18,980 nucleotides of DNA. Source: an uncultured Eubacterium sp. GTDB lineage: Bacteria > Bacillota > Clostridia > Lachnospirales > Lachnospiraceae. This document shows positions 1 through 7,798 of the stretch, one piece after another. Below the pieces are notes generated by a model. That model did no database searches and had not been told where the DNA came from. It worked only from the letters and a program-made list of their open reading frames with translations. Every line of letters starts with the position of its first letter. The first letter of the stretch is position 1. The DNA is taken from positions 1-18,980 of the forward strand of contig CAJUIL010000046.1 of NCBI GenBank assembly GCA_910586225.1. The letters run 5' to 3'. The translations under genes and the position numbers were made by a program.

Positions 1-1553
1 GTCCCAGAAGATTTGGGAAAACGCTGAATATGAGTATGCTGGAACACTTTTTTTCACGAAAAGGAGATCCGTGTATTTTTGATGGCCTGGATATTTCAAA
101 GGAAACGGCGCTCTGTGAGGAATATATGGGGAAATATCCGGTTATTTCAGTTTCTTTAAAAGGGATTGACGCAAGATCCTATGAGACGGCTTATCAAATG
201 GCAGTCCAGGTTATTATAGAAGCGGTGGCAAAGTTTTACTTTCTTTTGGACAGTGAAAAGCTGAATGAACATGATAAAGCAGCGTACCGAAAACTTTTGG
301 ATGATACTATGAATGAAGGTACGCTCGGAAGCAGCTTACGGCAGTTGTCGGGAATGTTGGAAAAGCATTATGCTACAAAAGTGATCGTGCTGATCGATGA
401 ATATGATGTTCCGCTGGCAAAGGCATTTGCAAATGGGTACTATGACCAAATGGCAGCGCTGCTCTGCAGTCTGCTTGGAGAAGTGCTCAAAACAAACAAC
501 AGCTTGAAATTTGCAGTTTTGACCGGATGCCTTCGGATTTCAAAGGAAAGTATTTTTACCGGTTTGAATAATCTCAAGGTGTTGACGATCGCAGACGAGC
601 GTTTTGATCAATATTTTGGCTTTACGGATCAAGAAGTAAGAGAGCTTTTAGCATATTATGATGTGGCGGAGCATTATGAGGAAGTAAAAAGCTGGTACGA
701 CGGCTATCAGTTTGGAAATGTTGCGATATATTGCCCTTGGGACGTGCTGAATCATTGTGACAAGATCCGGAGCGAGCCTCATGCGCAGCCTGAGAATTAC
801 TGGATCAATACGAGCAGCAACGACATATTAAAACGGTTTATCCAGGAATCGGCAAATTATGCTACAAAGAGAGAGCTTGCGTGTCTGATAGCAGGAGAAG
901 CCATTCGTAAAGAAATCCATCAGGAGCTTACGTATCCGGAAATCTATCAAACGATTGAAAATATCTGGAGCCTGCTTTATACAACCGGGTATCTGACGCA
1001 GCGTGGAAAAGCCGAAGGAAGGCGGATGAAGCTGGCAATCCCCAATCTGGAGATCCGGGATATTTATGTGACACAGATCATGGAATTATTCAAGGAGAAC
1101 GTCCGTGAGGATGGAGACACATTAAATCGCTTCTGTGATGCTTTGCAAAATAGGGATGCGGAAAATGTAGAGCGGATTTTTACAGAGTATTTGAGAAGAA
1201 CGATCAGTATCCGGGATACGGCCGTAAGGAGAGATTGGAAGGAAAACTTTTATCATGGCGTCTTACTTGGGATTCTGGGTGTGAAAAGCCGATGGGAGAT
1301 TTCTTCCAACCGGGAGATGGGCGAAGGTTATGCAGATATTCTCGCGGAGCCGGATACTGGAAATATGGGGATCATTATAGAAGTAAAATACGCGCATGAC
1401 GGAAATCTGGACGCGGCGTGCGAGCAGGCTTTAAAACAGATCGCGCATACCAGGTATGAAGAGGAATTAGAAGATGACGGGGTAGAGAATATCCTGAAAT
1501 ACGGGATTGCTTGCTATAAAAAGCGGTGCAGGGTAATGCTGGAAGAAGTTTGA
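1..1553 (+). CDS. AAA-ATPase-like / PD-(D/E)XK nuclease family protein (5' partial)
   Basis: The reading frame is open back to base 1, so the first ATG (base 30) is not the true start. The bases before it encode a P-loop-like stretch, PRRFGKTLN followed by MSMLEHFF, which is where this family's ATPase begins; a few dozen N-terminal residues are therefore outside the window. Counted from the ATG at 30, a Walker B-like VIVLIDEYD lies near residue 120 and the family motif TGCLRISKESIFTGLNNL near 165. A C-terminal PD-(D/E)XK nuclease core follows, GYADI then IIIEVKYA, with the ALKQI helix after it. This two-domain architecture (AAA-ATPase_like plus PDDEXK_9) is very abundant and often multicopy in Firmicutes and Bacteroidetes; its role is unknown, with mobile or defence functions suspected. 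Catalytic-looking residues are intact, so it is probably not a decayed copy. Confidence 0.9.
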   Translation, partial: PRRFGKTLNMSMLEHFFSRKGDPCIFDGLDISKETALCEEYMGKYPVISVSLKGIDARSYETAYQMAVQVIIEAVAKFYFLLDSEKLNEHDKAAYRKLLDDTMNEGTLGSSLRQLSGMLEKHYATKVIVLIDEYDVPLAKAFANGYYDQMAALLCSLLGEVLKTNNSLKFAVLTGCLRISKESIFTGLNNLKVLTIADERFDQYFGFTDQEVRELLAYYDVAEHYEEVKSWYDGYQFGNVAIYCPWDVLNHCDKIRSEPHAQPENYWINTSSNDILKRFIQESANYATKRELACLIAGEAIRKEIHQELTYPEIYQTIENIWSLLYTTGYLTQRGKAEGRRMKLAIPNLEIRDIYVTQIMELFKENVREDGDTLNRFCDALQNRDAENVERIFTEYLRRTISIRDTAVRRDWKENFYHGVLLGILGVKSRWEISSNREMGEGYADILAEPDTGNMGIIIEVKYAHDGNLDAACEQALKQIAHTRYEEELEDDGVENILKYGIACYKKRCRVMLEEV

Positions 1554-1578
1554 AAACCTGCGTCAGATATGGTATGAT
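1550..1578 (+). promoter_or_regulatory. Sigma-A-type promoter for the radical SAM gene pair
   Basis: TTGAAA at 1550-1555 and TATGAT at 1573-1578 are separated by 17 bases, with an extended -10 TG at 1570-1571. The -35 overlaps the stop codon of the upstream gene. Transcription would begin near 1584, giving a leader of about 20 bases before the start at 1604. This is pattern recognition only. Confidence 0.55.
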
Positions 1579-1603
1579 GGGCTTGTTCAGGAAGGAGATT
1601 AGC

Positions 1604-3481
1604 ATGGCATTACAAGATAAAAAGCTTGCATTGAGCGACAGGATCTTAATGCGCGTTGAAAAACCAGCGCGTTATATCGGAGGAGAAAAAAACGCGGTGA
1701 TCAAAGACCCAGCCGGCGTGGACATCCGGTTTGCATTCTGTTTTCCCGACGTATACGAAATCGGGATGTCGCATCTTGGCATGAAAATATTATATGAGAT
1801 GTTCAACCGCAGAGAGGACGTATACTGCGAACGGGTCTTTTCCCCTTGGCCGGACCTGCATCGGATTATGAAGGAGCAGGGGATTCCGCTGTTCGCGCTG
1901 GAATCTCAGGATGCGGTCACTGATTTTGATTTTATCGGCATAACGCTTCAGTATGAGATGTGCTATACGAATGTTTTGCAGCTGTTGGATCTGGCGCAGA
2001 TCCCGCTTTTAGCAAAGGACCGTACTGGGCATATGCCGTTTGTTATAGGCGGAGGCCCGTGCGCGTACAATCCGGAGCCTATCGCGGAGTTTTTTGACCT
2101 GTTTTATATCGGAGAGGGCGAGACATCTTATGACGCGCTGTTTGACCTGTATCGTCAGGGGAAACGGGAGGACTGGCCACGTAAGGAGTTTTTGATCAGG
2201 GCGTCTGCCATACCAGGCATTTATGTGCCGCTGTTGTATGATGTTTCTTACCATCCGGACGGGACGATTCAAAGTATGACACCGAATGCGCCGGGCGTGC
2301 CTAAGAAGGTGCAAAAGCAGGTCGTGATGGATTTTTCCAATTCCATTTATCCGACGAAGCCCGTTGTTCCGTTTTTGAAGATCACGCAAGACCGCGTGGT
2401 CTTAGAGCTGATGCGCGGCTGCATCCGCGGCTGCCGTTTTTGTCAGGCAGGGCAGATTTACCGTCCGACACGGGAAAAGGATGTGGAAACCTTAAAGCAA
2501 TATGCAGACGAACTGCTGCGCAGCACAGGCTATGACGAAATATCTCTGACCTCGCTAAGCTCCAGTGATTACTCCAAGCTGGAGGAGCTGGTTATTTACT
2601 TGATCGACCATTTTAAGGAAAAAGGGGTAAACATTTCTCTGCCGTCGCTGCGGATTGATGCGTTTTCGCTGGATGTAATGAGCAAGGTACAGGATATCCG
2701 CAAATCCAGCCTGACGTTCGCGCCGGAAGCTGGTTCTCAGCGGATGCGTGATATGATTAACAAGGGTCTGACACAGGAGGATATCTTACACGGCGCTGCA
2801 CTGGCGTTTGCGGGCGGCTGGCAAAAGGTCAAGCTGTATTTTATGCTTGGGCTGCCGCAGGAGGAGGACGCCGATATGCAGGCGATCGCACAGCTGGCGA
2901 ATGAAATCGCGGTCTGCTATTATGAGATCCCAAAGGATAAGCGTAACGGAAAGTGCCAGATCACGATCAGTACGTCATTTTTTATCCCGAAGCCGTTTAC
3001 GCCGTTCCAGTGGGCGCGGATGTATCCAAAAGAAGAATATATGCGCCGCGCGAGGGTCGTAAATGAAGCCGTAAAGTCACAGCTGAACCGCAAGAGCTTG
3101 AAATACAACTGGCACGAAACCGATGTGTCCGTGCTGGAGGGTGTTTTGGCGCGCGGCGACCGCAGGCTTTCGCGTGCGATCCGCTATGCGTATGAGGACG
3201 GAGCGGTATTTGACGCTTGGTCAGAGTTTTACGACGATGCGCGCTGGCAGCGTGCGTTTGAAAAAGCGGGTATCGACCCGGATTTTTATACGATGCGTGT
3301 TCGTAGCGACAGCGAGGTGTTTCCGTGGGATTTTATCGACTGCGGTGTCACAAAGGAATACCTGCTGCGGGAATGGAACCTTGCGAAGCGGGGCGAGGTA
3401 ACGAAAAACTGTCGGGTACAGTGCAGCGGATGCGGCGCAAGCAAGTATGGAGGAGGTGTCTGCGTTGAAGATCAGGATTAA
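1604..3481 (+). CDS. Radical SAM protein of the TIGR03960 family
   Basis: The ATG at 1604 is chosen over upstream in-frame starts because GAAGGAG sits 6-7 bases before it and MALQDKKLALSDRIL matches how family members begin. The product is 625 residues. The N-terminal 230 or so residues resemble a cobalamin-binding-like fold (FPDVYEIGMSHLGMKIL; VIGGGPCAYNPEP; GEGE). The radical SAM core follows with C273-x3-C277-x2-C280 (RGCIRGCRFC), which should bind a 4Fe-4S cluster and SAM. The C-terminus carries an extra Cys-rich tail (CRVQCSGCGASKYGGGVC), probably a further metal site. The family is of unknown function and is nearly always paired with the next gene, a TIGR03936 protein; in many Clostridia the pair precedes RNase G and ribosomal protein L21/L27 genes. 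The two genes overlap here, so they are co-transcribed and probably coupled in translation. Confidence 0.93.
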   Translation: MALQDKKLALSDRILMRVEKPARYIGGEKNAVIKDPAGVDIRFAFCFPDVYEIGMSHLGMKILYEMFNRREDVYCERVFSPWPDLHRIMKEQGIPLFALESQDAVTDFDFIGITLQYEMCYTNVLQLLDLAQIPLLAKDRTGHMPFVIGGGPCAYNPEPIAEFFDLFYIGEGETSYDALFDLYRQGKREDWPRKEFLIRASAIPGIYVPLLYDVSYHPDGTIQSMTPNAPGVPKKVQKQVVMDFSNSIYPTKPVVPFLKITQDRVVLELMRGCIRGCRFCQAGQIYRPTREKDVETLKQYADELLRSTGYDEISLTSLSSSDYSKLEELVIYLIDHFKEKGVNISLPSLRIDAFSLDVMSKVQDIRKSSLTFAPEAGSQRMRDMINKGLTQEDILHGAALAFAGGWQKVKLYFMLGLPQEEDADMQAIAQLANEIAVCYYEIPKDKRNGKCQITISTSFFIPKPFTPFQWARMYPKEEYMRRARVVNEAVKSQLNRKSLKYNWHETDVSVLEGVLARGDRRLSRAIRYAYEDGAVFDAWSEFYDDARWQRAFEKAGIDPDFYTMRVRSDSEVFPWDFIDCGVTKEYLLREWNLAKRGEVTKNCRVQCSGCGASKYGGGVCVEDQD

Positions 3482-4217
3482 ATTTTGCAAATATGGCAGG
3501 ATGAAATTTGTCGGACATCTGGATATCATGCGCTATTTTCAGAAAGCGATCCGCATGAGTGAGATCCCAATCTGTTATTCCGAGGGCTTTAGCCCACACC
3601 AGATGATGTCGTTTGCGGCTCCGCTTGGCGTCGGTGTTACAAGCGGCGGGGAATATTTGGACATAGAGGTGCATACATCGCCGTCCTCAAGGGAAGCGAT
3701 CGACGCGCTCAATGCCGTCATGCCGTACGGCATGGAGATCACCGGATATGTACGCCTTGACGAGTGCGCAAAAACGGCTATGTCTGTTGTATCCGCCGCG
3801 GATTATGAGATTTGGGCAAGGCAGGGAGAGGAGCTGCCGGAGTTATTTGGCAGCTATGAAATGCTGCAGGGCAAGCTGCGGGAGTTTTTTCTGGAGCCGG
3901 AGCAAGTGCTTGTGACGAAAAAGACGAAAAAAAGCGAAAAGGTGATGGACTTAAAAAAGCTTGTGTATGATTTTCGGATCTTAGAGCCGCAGGAGCAGTA
4001 TTTTGACCGTCCGGCGTTTTATTTGAACGTATGCACGGGAAGCACGGATAATATAAAGCCAGAGCTGGTGCTGGAGGCGTTTTGGGATTTTTTGGGATAT
4101 CCATATGATCCGTATGCGCTGCAGATCCATCGCAGGGATGTGTTTTATACAGATGAGAAAGGAGCGCGCCGGCCGCTGCTGGAGGCAGGAGAGGAAATAG
4201 AAGCAGCTATTGTTTGA
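3465..4217 (+). CDS. TIGR03936 / DUF2344 radical SAM-linked protein
   Basis: I place the start at TTG 3465, inside the end of the preceding gene, because GGAGGTG (3451-3457) lies 7 bases upstream and translation then begins MKIRIKFCKYGRMKFVGHLD, the conserved N-terminus of the family. ATG 3447 would add six residues without a good ribosome-binding site. The product is 250 residues. The KYGRMKFVGHLDIMR and CYSEGFSPHQMMSFAAPLGVG blocks identify it as the partner of TIGR03960 radical SAM proteins; in some genomes the two are fused. The molecular role is not established, and substrate or RNA handling for the radical SAM partner is inference. The gene ends 18 bases before a strong terminator, so the operon in this genome stops here. 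Confidence 0.9.
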   Translation: MKIRIKFCKYGRMKFVGHLDIMRYFQKAIRMSEIPICYSEGFSPHQMMSFAAPLGVGVTSGGEYLDIEVHTSPSSREAIDALNAVMPYGMEITGYVRLDECAKTAMSVVSAADYEIWARQGEELPELFGSYEMLQGKLREFFLEPEQVLVTKKTKKSEKVMDLKKLVYDFRILEPQEQYFDRPAFYLNVCTGSTDNIKPELVLEAFWDFLGYPYDPYALQIHRRDVFYTDEKGARRPLLEAGEEIEAAIV

Positions 4218-4235
4218 CAGGCAAAGAGTTATCAG

Positions 4236-4273
4236 CCTGCAGATCCTAAGCGAAAAGGATCTGCAGGTTTTTT
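4236..4273 (+). terminator. Rho-independent terminator after the radical SAM pair
   Basis: A perfect 12-bp stem, CCTGCAGATCCT (4236-4247) with AGGATCTGCAGG (4256-4267), has an 8-base loop and is followed by six T residues. It insulates the radical SAM operon from the PTS operon. Confidence 0.92.
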
Positions 4274-4381
4274 ATATTTCATAAATTTACAAATATATTT
4301 GGATGCCTGATCTGATTCATTGTGCGTTCTGCTGAATATGAGGCAAAAATCTGCACATCCTTTGCCAGTTTTAACGGAAAT

Positions 4382-4404
4382 ATGATTATGCAGTTCCTAA
4401 TCAT
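4382..4404. promoter_or_regulatory. Inverted repeat, candidate activator or operator site
   Basis: ATGATTA (4382-4388) and TAATCAT (4398-4404) form a perfect 7-bp inverted repeat with a 9-base spacer, ending 15 bases before the proposed -35 of the PTS operon. GGCAAA occurs at 4342-4347 and 4407-4412 and its complement TTTGCC at 4361-4366. The position suits a PRD-type activator such as the one encoded at 5787; binding is inference. Confidence 0.4.
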
Positions 4405-4419
4405 GTGGCAAAATTGTAT

Positions 4420-4448
4420 TTGTTTTTATTTCATGAATTTTTTATAAT
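4420..4448 (+). promoter_or_regulatory. Promoter of the PTS operon
   Basis: TATAAT at 4443-4448 is preceded by a weak -35 (TTGTTT, 4420-4425) at 17 bases. A perfect -10 with a poor -35 is typical of an activator-dependent promoter, in keeping with the LicR-type regulator in the operon. Confidence 0.5.
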
Positions 4449-4504
4449 TGATACAACAAAGCCTTAGTCGACAGGGTATAACAATTACGATAAGGAGAAG
4501 AGGT

Positions 4505-5770
4505 ATGAATTCTGGATTTCAAGACACATTAATGAAGTACATGATGCCGATCGCGAACAAGGTGGAACAGCAAAAGCACCTGCAGGCAATCAAGGACGGT
4601 ATGATTTCTGTTGTTCCGATCATTATCGTAGGCTCGATCAGCCTGCTGCCGCTTGCGATCGCAAATCTGCTGGGGAGCGGGCCGGTATATGATTTTCTGA
4701 ATGCGCATATGTCTGTGTTTACTTATGCGGGGATGTTTACAACTGATATGCTGTCTATTTACGCGGCGATGTTTATTGCGATCGCTCTGGCGAAAAATTA
4801 TGGTATCTGCAATAACCTGACGGGCGCGACTGCGATTATGGTGCACTTGATCTTAAGCGGTCTTTCCATCGAAGGCGGGATGGATATTTCTTATCTGGGC
4901 GCTTCCGGCCTGTTTACGTGTATTGTTTCTGCGATCTTGAGCGTAGAGGTGACTAGGATACTGACGAAGAAAAAGATCATTATCCGTCTGCCAGACAGTG
5001 TGCCTACGATGGTTGGTGAGAGCTTTGCATCCTTGATCCCGCTGATCGTGAATGCGTTTTTAGCAGTAGCGATCGCGAACCTTTCGCTTGGATTTGCAGG
5101 GAAGGTATTCCCGGCGTTTATTATGAGTATCCTGGCTCCGGCTATTAGTACGATGGATACGCTTCCAGCGCTTTTGATCGTTATTTTCCTGACGCAGTTT
5201 TTATGGTTTTTCGGCCTGCATGGCCCTTCGATCACCTCTGCGGTATGGGCGTCGTTTGCGATCGCCTATGAAGCGGAAAATATGGCAAACTATGCGGCAG
5301 GCACTCCGGTAGAGCATATCTTTACATTCGGTCTGTTTTACAGTGTGCTGCAGGTGACAGGCTCCGGGCTGACGCTTGGCTTGGTATTTATGATGATGCG
5401 TTCAAAGGCGAAATCGCTCAAGTCCATCGGTACGGTTGGTATTGTACCGACACTGTTTGGTATTAATGAGCCGATTATTTTCGGTGCGCCGATCATCTTA
5501 AATCCATTTTTATTTATTCCGTTTGTATTTGGGCCGCTCATTATTACTGTGATTACATATTTTTCTATGACAGGCGGTTTGGTAGGCAAGCCGATCGCAA
5601 GCCCTCCGGGATTTTTACCGCCGGGAGTCGGAGCGTTTATTATGACGCTGGATTGGAAATGTGTGGCGCTCGTATTCATCAATCTGTTGATCATGACGGT
5701 GTTTTATTATCCGTTCTTTAAGATGATGGAAGCGGACGAGCTGAAAAAGGAGCAGGGAGAAGCTGCATAG
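4505..5770 (+). CDS. PTS EIIC, Lac/cellobiose (CelB) family
   Basis: The ATG at 4505 follows AAGGAG (4492-4497) with 7 bases of spacing and gives 421 residues, the usual length for a stand-alone EIIC of the Lac family; the TTG at 4448 upstream lacks a ribosome-binding site. The protein is a polytopic membrane permease. It has the family opening (MKYMMPIANKVEQQKHLQAI), the LPDSVPTMVGESFASLIP block near residue 160, and the signature GINEPIIFGAPIILNPFLF near 320. No EIIB or EIIA domain is fused; these are separate genes at 9163 and 9469. It transports and phosphorylates a beta- or possibly alpha-linked disaccharide. The family normally handles cellobiose, chitobiose or lactose, but the hydrolase here is of the alpha type, so the substrate is not settled. 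It is the first gene of the operon, 17 bases before the regulator. Confidence 0.92.
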   Translation: MNSGFQDTLMKYMMPIANKVEQQKHLQAIKDGMISVVPIIIVGSISLLPLAIANLLGSGPVYDFLNAHMSVFTYAGMFTTDMLSIYAAMFIAIALAKNYGICNNLTGATAIMVHLILSGLSIEGGMDISYLGASGLFTCIVSAILSVEVTRILTKKKIIIRLPDSVPTMVGESFASLIPLIVNAFLAVAIANLSLGFAGKVFPAFIMSILAPAISTMDTLPALLIVIFLTQFLWFFGLHGPSITSAVWASFAIAYEAENMANYAAGTPVEHIFTFGLFYSVLQVTGSGLTLGLVFMMMRSKAKSLKSIGTVGIVPTLFGINEPIIFGAPIILNPFLFIPFVFGPLIITVITYFSMTGGLVGKPIASPPGFLPPGVGAFIMTLDWKCVALVFINLLIMTVFYYPFFKMMEADELKKEQGEAA

Positions 5771-5786
5771 AACGGCAGGTGAGATT

Positions 5787-7718
5787 ATGTTTACGAGAAG
5801 GCAGACCAGGTTGCTTGAAATATTACTGAATAATGTGCAGGGCGTGACAGGCACGAAGCTGGCCGAATATCTGGAGGTGTCTTCTCGCACGATACGAAAT
5901 GAAATCACAGAGATCAACCGCGCCTGGAAGAATGGAAGCATTATCCGTTCGTCCAGGCAGAAGGGATATTTTATTGAAGAAAACGATATTCCATCTGTGC
6001 GGGAGTATTTTTTATCCGAAGAGCATGGAAAAGCGGCAGACGAGGCTTCGCAGCGCGGATGGATGATCTTGGGACTGGTGCTGCAAAGCGGGCGCGCGGA
6101 TATTTTTGATATTGGAAATGTGCTTGGCTTGTCGCAGCCGGCGACCTACAAGGAGGTCAGCCGTTTTCAGAAAAAGCTTTTGGCGGAATACCAGTGTGAG
6201 CTGCTGCAGATGAGCGGCGACCGTATTTGGATCGAAAATGATGAGGTAAAAATCCGTCAGCTGCTATTTCGTATCATTAAAAATGAAGCGCCAAGCAGAA
6301 ACCGTCATTACTCATGGTTTTTGCAGACCTTCCTGATGGAGGCGTTTGACCGAATGGAATACGACTGGATGGTCGGCCTGGTCAAGGATTACTTTGACGG
6401 CAAGGGCGTCCAGGTATCCGACGACGGATTGTATATGATCGTCAGCGCGGTGTACCTTACGATCGTCCGTAACTGCCAGAACCATAAGGTCGTGCTGCCT
6501 GCGGAGACGAAATCACAGGAGGAAGAGCTGGCGCAGTTTTTTACTTTTTTAAAAGAACAGGGATTTGCGCTTGGCAGCGGCGACCTGCTTTTGCTGGAAG
6601 GGCTGTTCCAGGGCTTTAAGCTTACGACAAAGGAAGCGGCGGACAGCAAGATCAGCGACCTTAGCATTTTAATACTAGAGGATTTCTGTCATGATGTGAT
6701 GGAGAAATACCATTTTGACCTTTGGCAGTCCCAAAGCTTTTATGACAATATTTTAAACCACATTGAATATATGATGCGTCGGATGGGCACTGGATACGAG
6801 GCGAAAAATCCGATATTAAACGAAGTTAAGAAACAGTATCCGTATGCATATGAGATCTCGATGCTGATGGTTCCGATCGTATACCGTTATAAGAACTGCT
6901 ATATTCAGGACGATGAGATTTCCTTTATTGCGATCTTTGTCGAGCACTTTTTGGAAAATATCAACCAGAAGCTAAAGGCGGTCATTTTAAGCTCCACGAG
7001 GTTTAGCATCAACAGCATTGTAAGCAACTGGGTGGAAGCGAATTTTTCCAATCAGATCGATATTTTGGATATGCTGCCGAAGCACAGTTTGGAAAAATAT
7101 TTGGCGGAGCATCCGGTGGATTTAGTCATTTCCATTATGGATAGTTTTGTGCATCCGACTGTCGCGGCATTTCGGGTGGACGGGATACCGAACCAGTACA
7201 CGTTAGCTGCGATGAATGCGCTTGTGTACAAAATACGCATGAATTACAGGTTTCGCGAGATTATTAAAGAACATTTTAATAAAAATACAATCAGCGTCTA
7301 TCGGCGGAAGGTCGAGTTTGAGCAAGTGATCCAGGAGTTGTCGCAGGCGCTTAAGGAAACGGATTCTATTTATGATGTGGATGAATTTGTAAACGATGTA
7401 CTGCAGCGGGAGGTGAATTACCCGACCTTTGTTGGCGATTGGTTTATGATACCGCATCCGCTCGTGACTTTTGCAAAAAAGACGGCGATTGGTGTCGCTG
7501 TATTAAAGGAAGCGGTCAGACTTCAGGGGAAGGAGATCCAGCTGATCTTCCTGCTTGCGATGGAACGAAAGCAGAACGATCAGATCGGCGTCTTGTTTGA
7601 GTTTTTCCGGCATATGGCGTCAGACCGCTCGGCGATCAGCAGGCTGACGGCTGTGGAGACGGAAGAGGAGTTTGTGGAGGTGCTCCTTAAGGTTTCAAAT
7701 TCACTGGAAATTTGTTGA
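5787..7718 (+). CDS. LicR-type PRD transcriptional activator with EIIB- and EIIA-like domains
   Basis: The product is 643 residues, close to the 641 of Bacillus LicR. Residues 1-65 form a helix-turn-helix (LAEYLEVSSRTIRNEITEI). A second winged-helix stretch follows to about 150. Two PTS regulation domains span roughly 170-390, an EIIB-Gat-like fold about 395-490, and an EIIA-Fru/Mtl-like domain about 500-643. His557 in MIPHPL matches the EIIA phosphorylation site, and His325 in LNHIEYMMRR matches a PRD histidine. The EIIB-like segment begins AVILSSTRFSIN, with Ser where family members have the phosphorylatable Cys. I also cannot find histidines at the expected places in PRD1 (MIVSAVYLTIVRN) or late in PRD2 (FIAIFVEHFLEN). 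It should activate the surrounding PTS operon, controlled by HPr and by operon EIIs, with a reduced set of phosphorylation sites. Confidence 0.9.
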   Translation: MFTRRQTRLLEILLNNVQGVTGTKLAEYLEVSSRTIRNEITEINRAWKNGSIIRSSRQKGYFIEENDIPSVREYFLSEEHGKAADEASQRGWMILGLVLQSGRADIFDIGNVLGLSQPATYKEVSRFQKKLLAEYQCELLQMSGDRIWIENDEVKIRQLLFRIIKNEAPSRNRHYSWFLQTFLMEAFDRMEYDWMVGLVKDYFDGKGVQVSDDGLYMIVSAVYLTIVRNCQNHKVVLPAETKSQEEELAQFFTFLKEQGFALGSGDLLLLEGLFQGFKLTTKEAADSKISDLSILILEDFCHDVMEKYHFDLWQSQSFYDNILNHIEYMMRRMGTGYEAKNPILNEVKKQYPYAYEISMLMVPIVYRYKNCYIQDDEISFIAIFVEHFLENINQKLKAVILSSTRFSINSIVSNWVEANFSNQIDILDMLPKHSLEKYLAEHPVDLVISIMDSFVHPTVAAFRVDGIPNQYTLAAMNALVYKIRMNYRFREIIKEHFNKNTISVYRRKVEFEQVIQELSQALKETDSIYDVDEFVNDVLQREVNYPTFVGDWFMIPHPLVTFAKKTAIGVAVLKEAVRLQGKEIQLIFLLAMERKQNDQIGVLFEFFRHMASDRSAISRLTAVETEEEFVEVLLKVSNSLEIC

Positions 7719-7738
7719 AAAATAATTTTTGATATAAT
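7711..7738 (+). promoter_or_regulatory. Possible internal promoter before the GH4 gene
   Basis: TATAAT at 7733-7738 with an extended -10 (TGA immediately before it) lies in the 80-base gap after the regulator; the best -35 (TTTGTT, 7711-7716) is poor. It could give extra expression of the hydrolase, EIIB and EIIA genes. Confidence 0.35.
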
Positions 7739-7798
7739 AATAGTCCGATACAAGGCAGTTGTCTTGAATGGATAGGGCAAAGGAGGAAGGAATAAGAT

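Noticed and set aside
7750..7766. Short CAAG/CTTG inverted repeat before the GH4 gene
   Set aside because: Only four pairing bases with an 8-base gap; too weak to call as an operator on its own.
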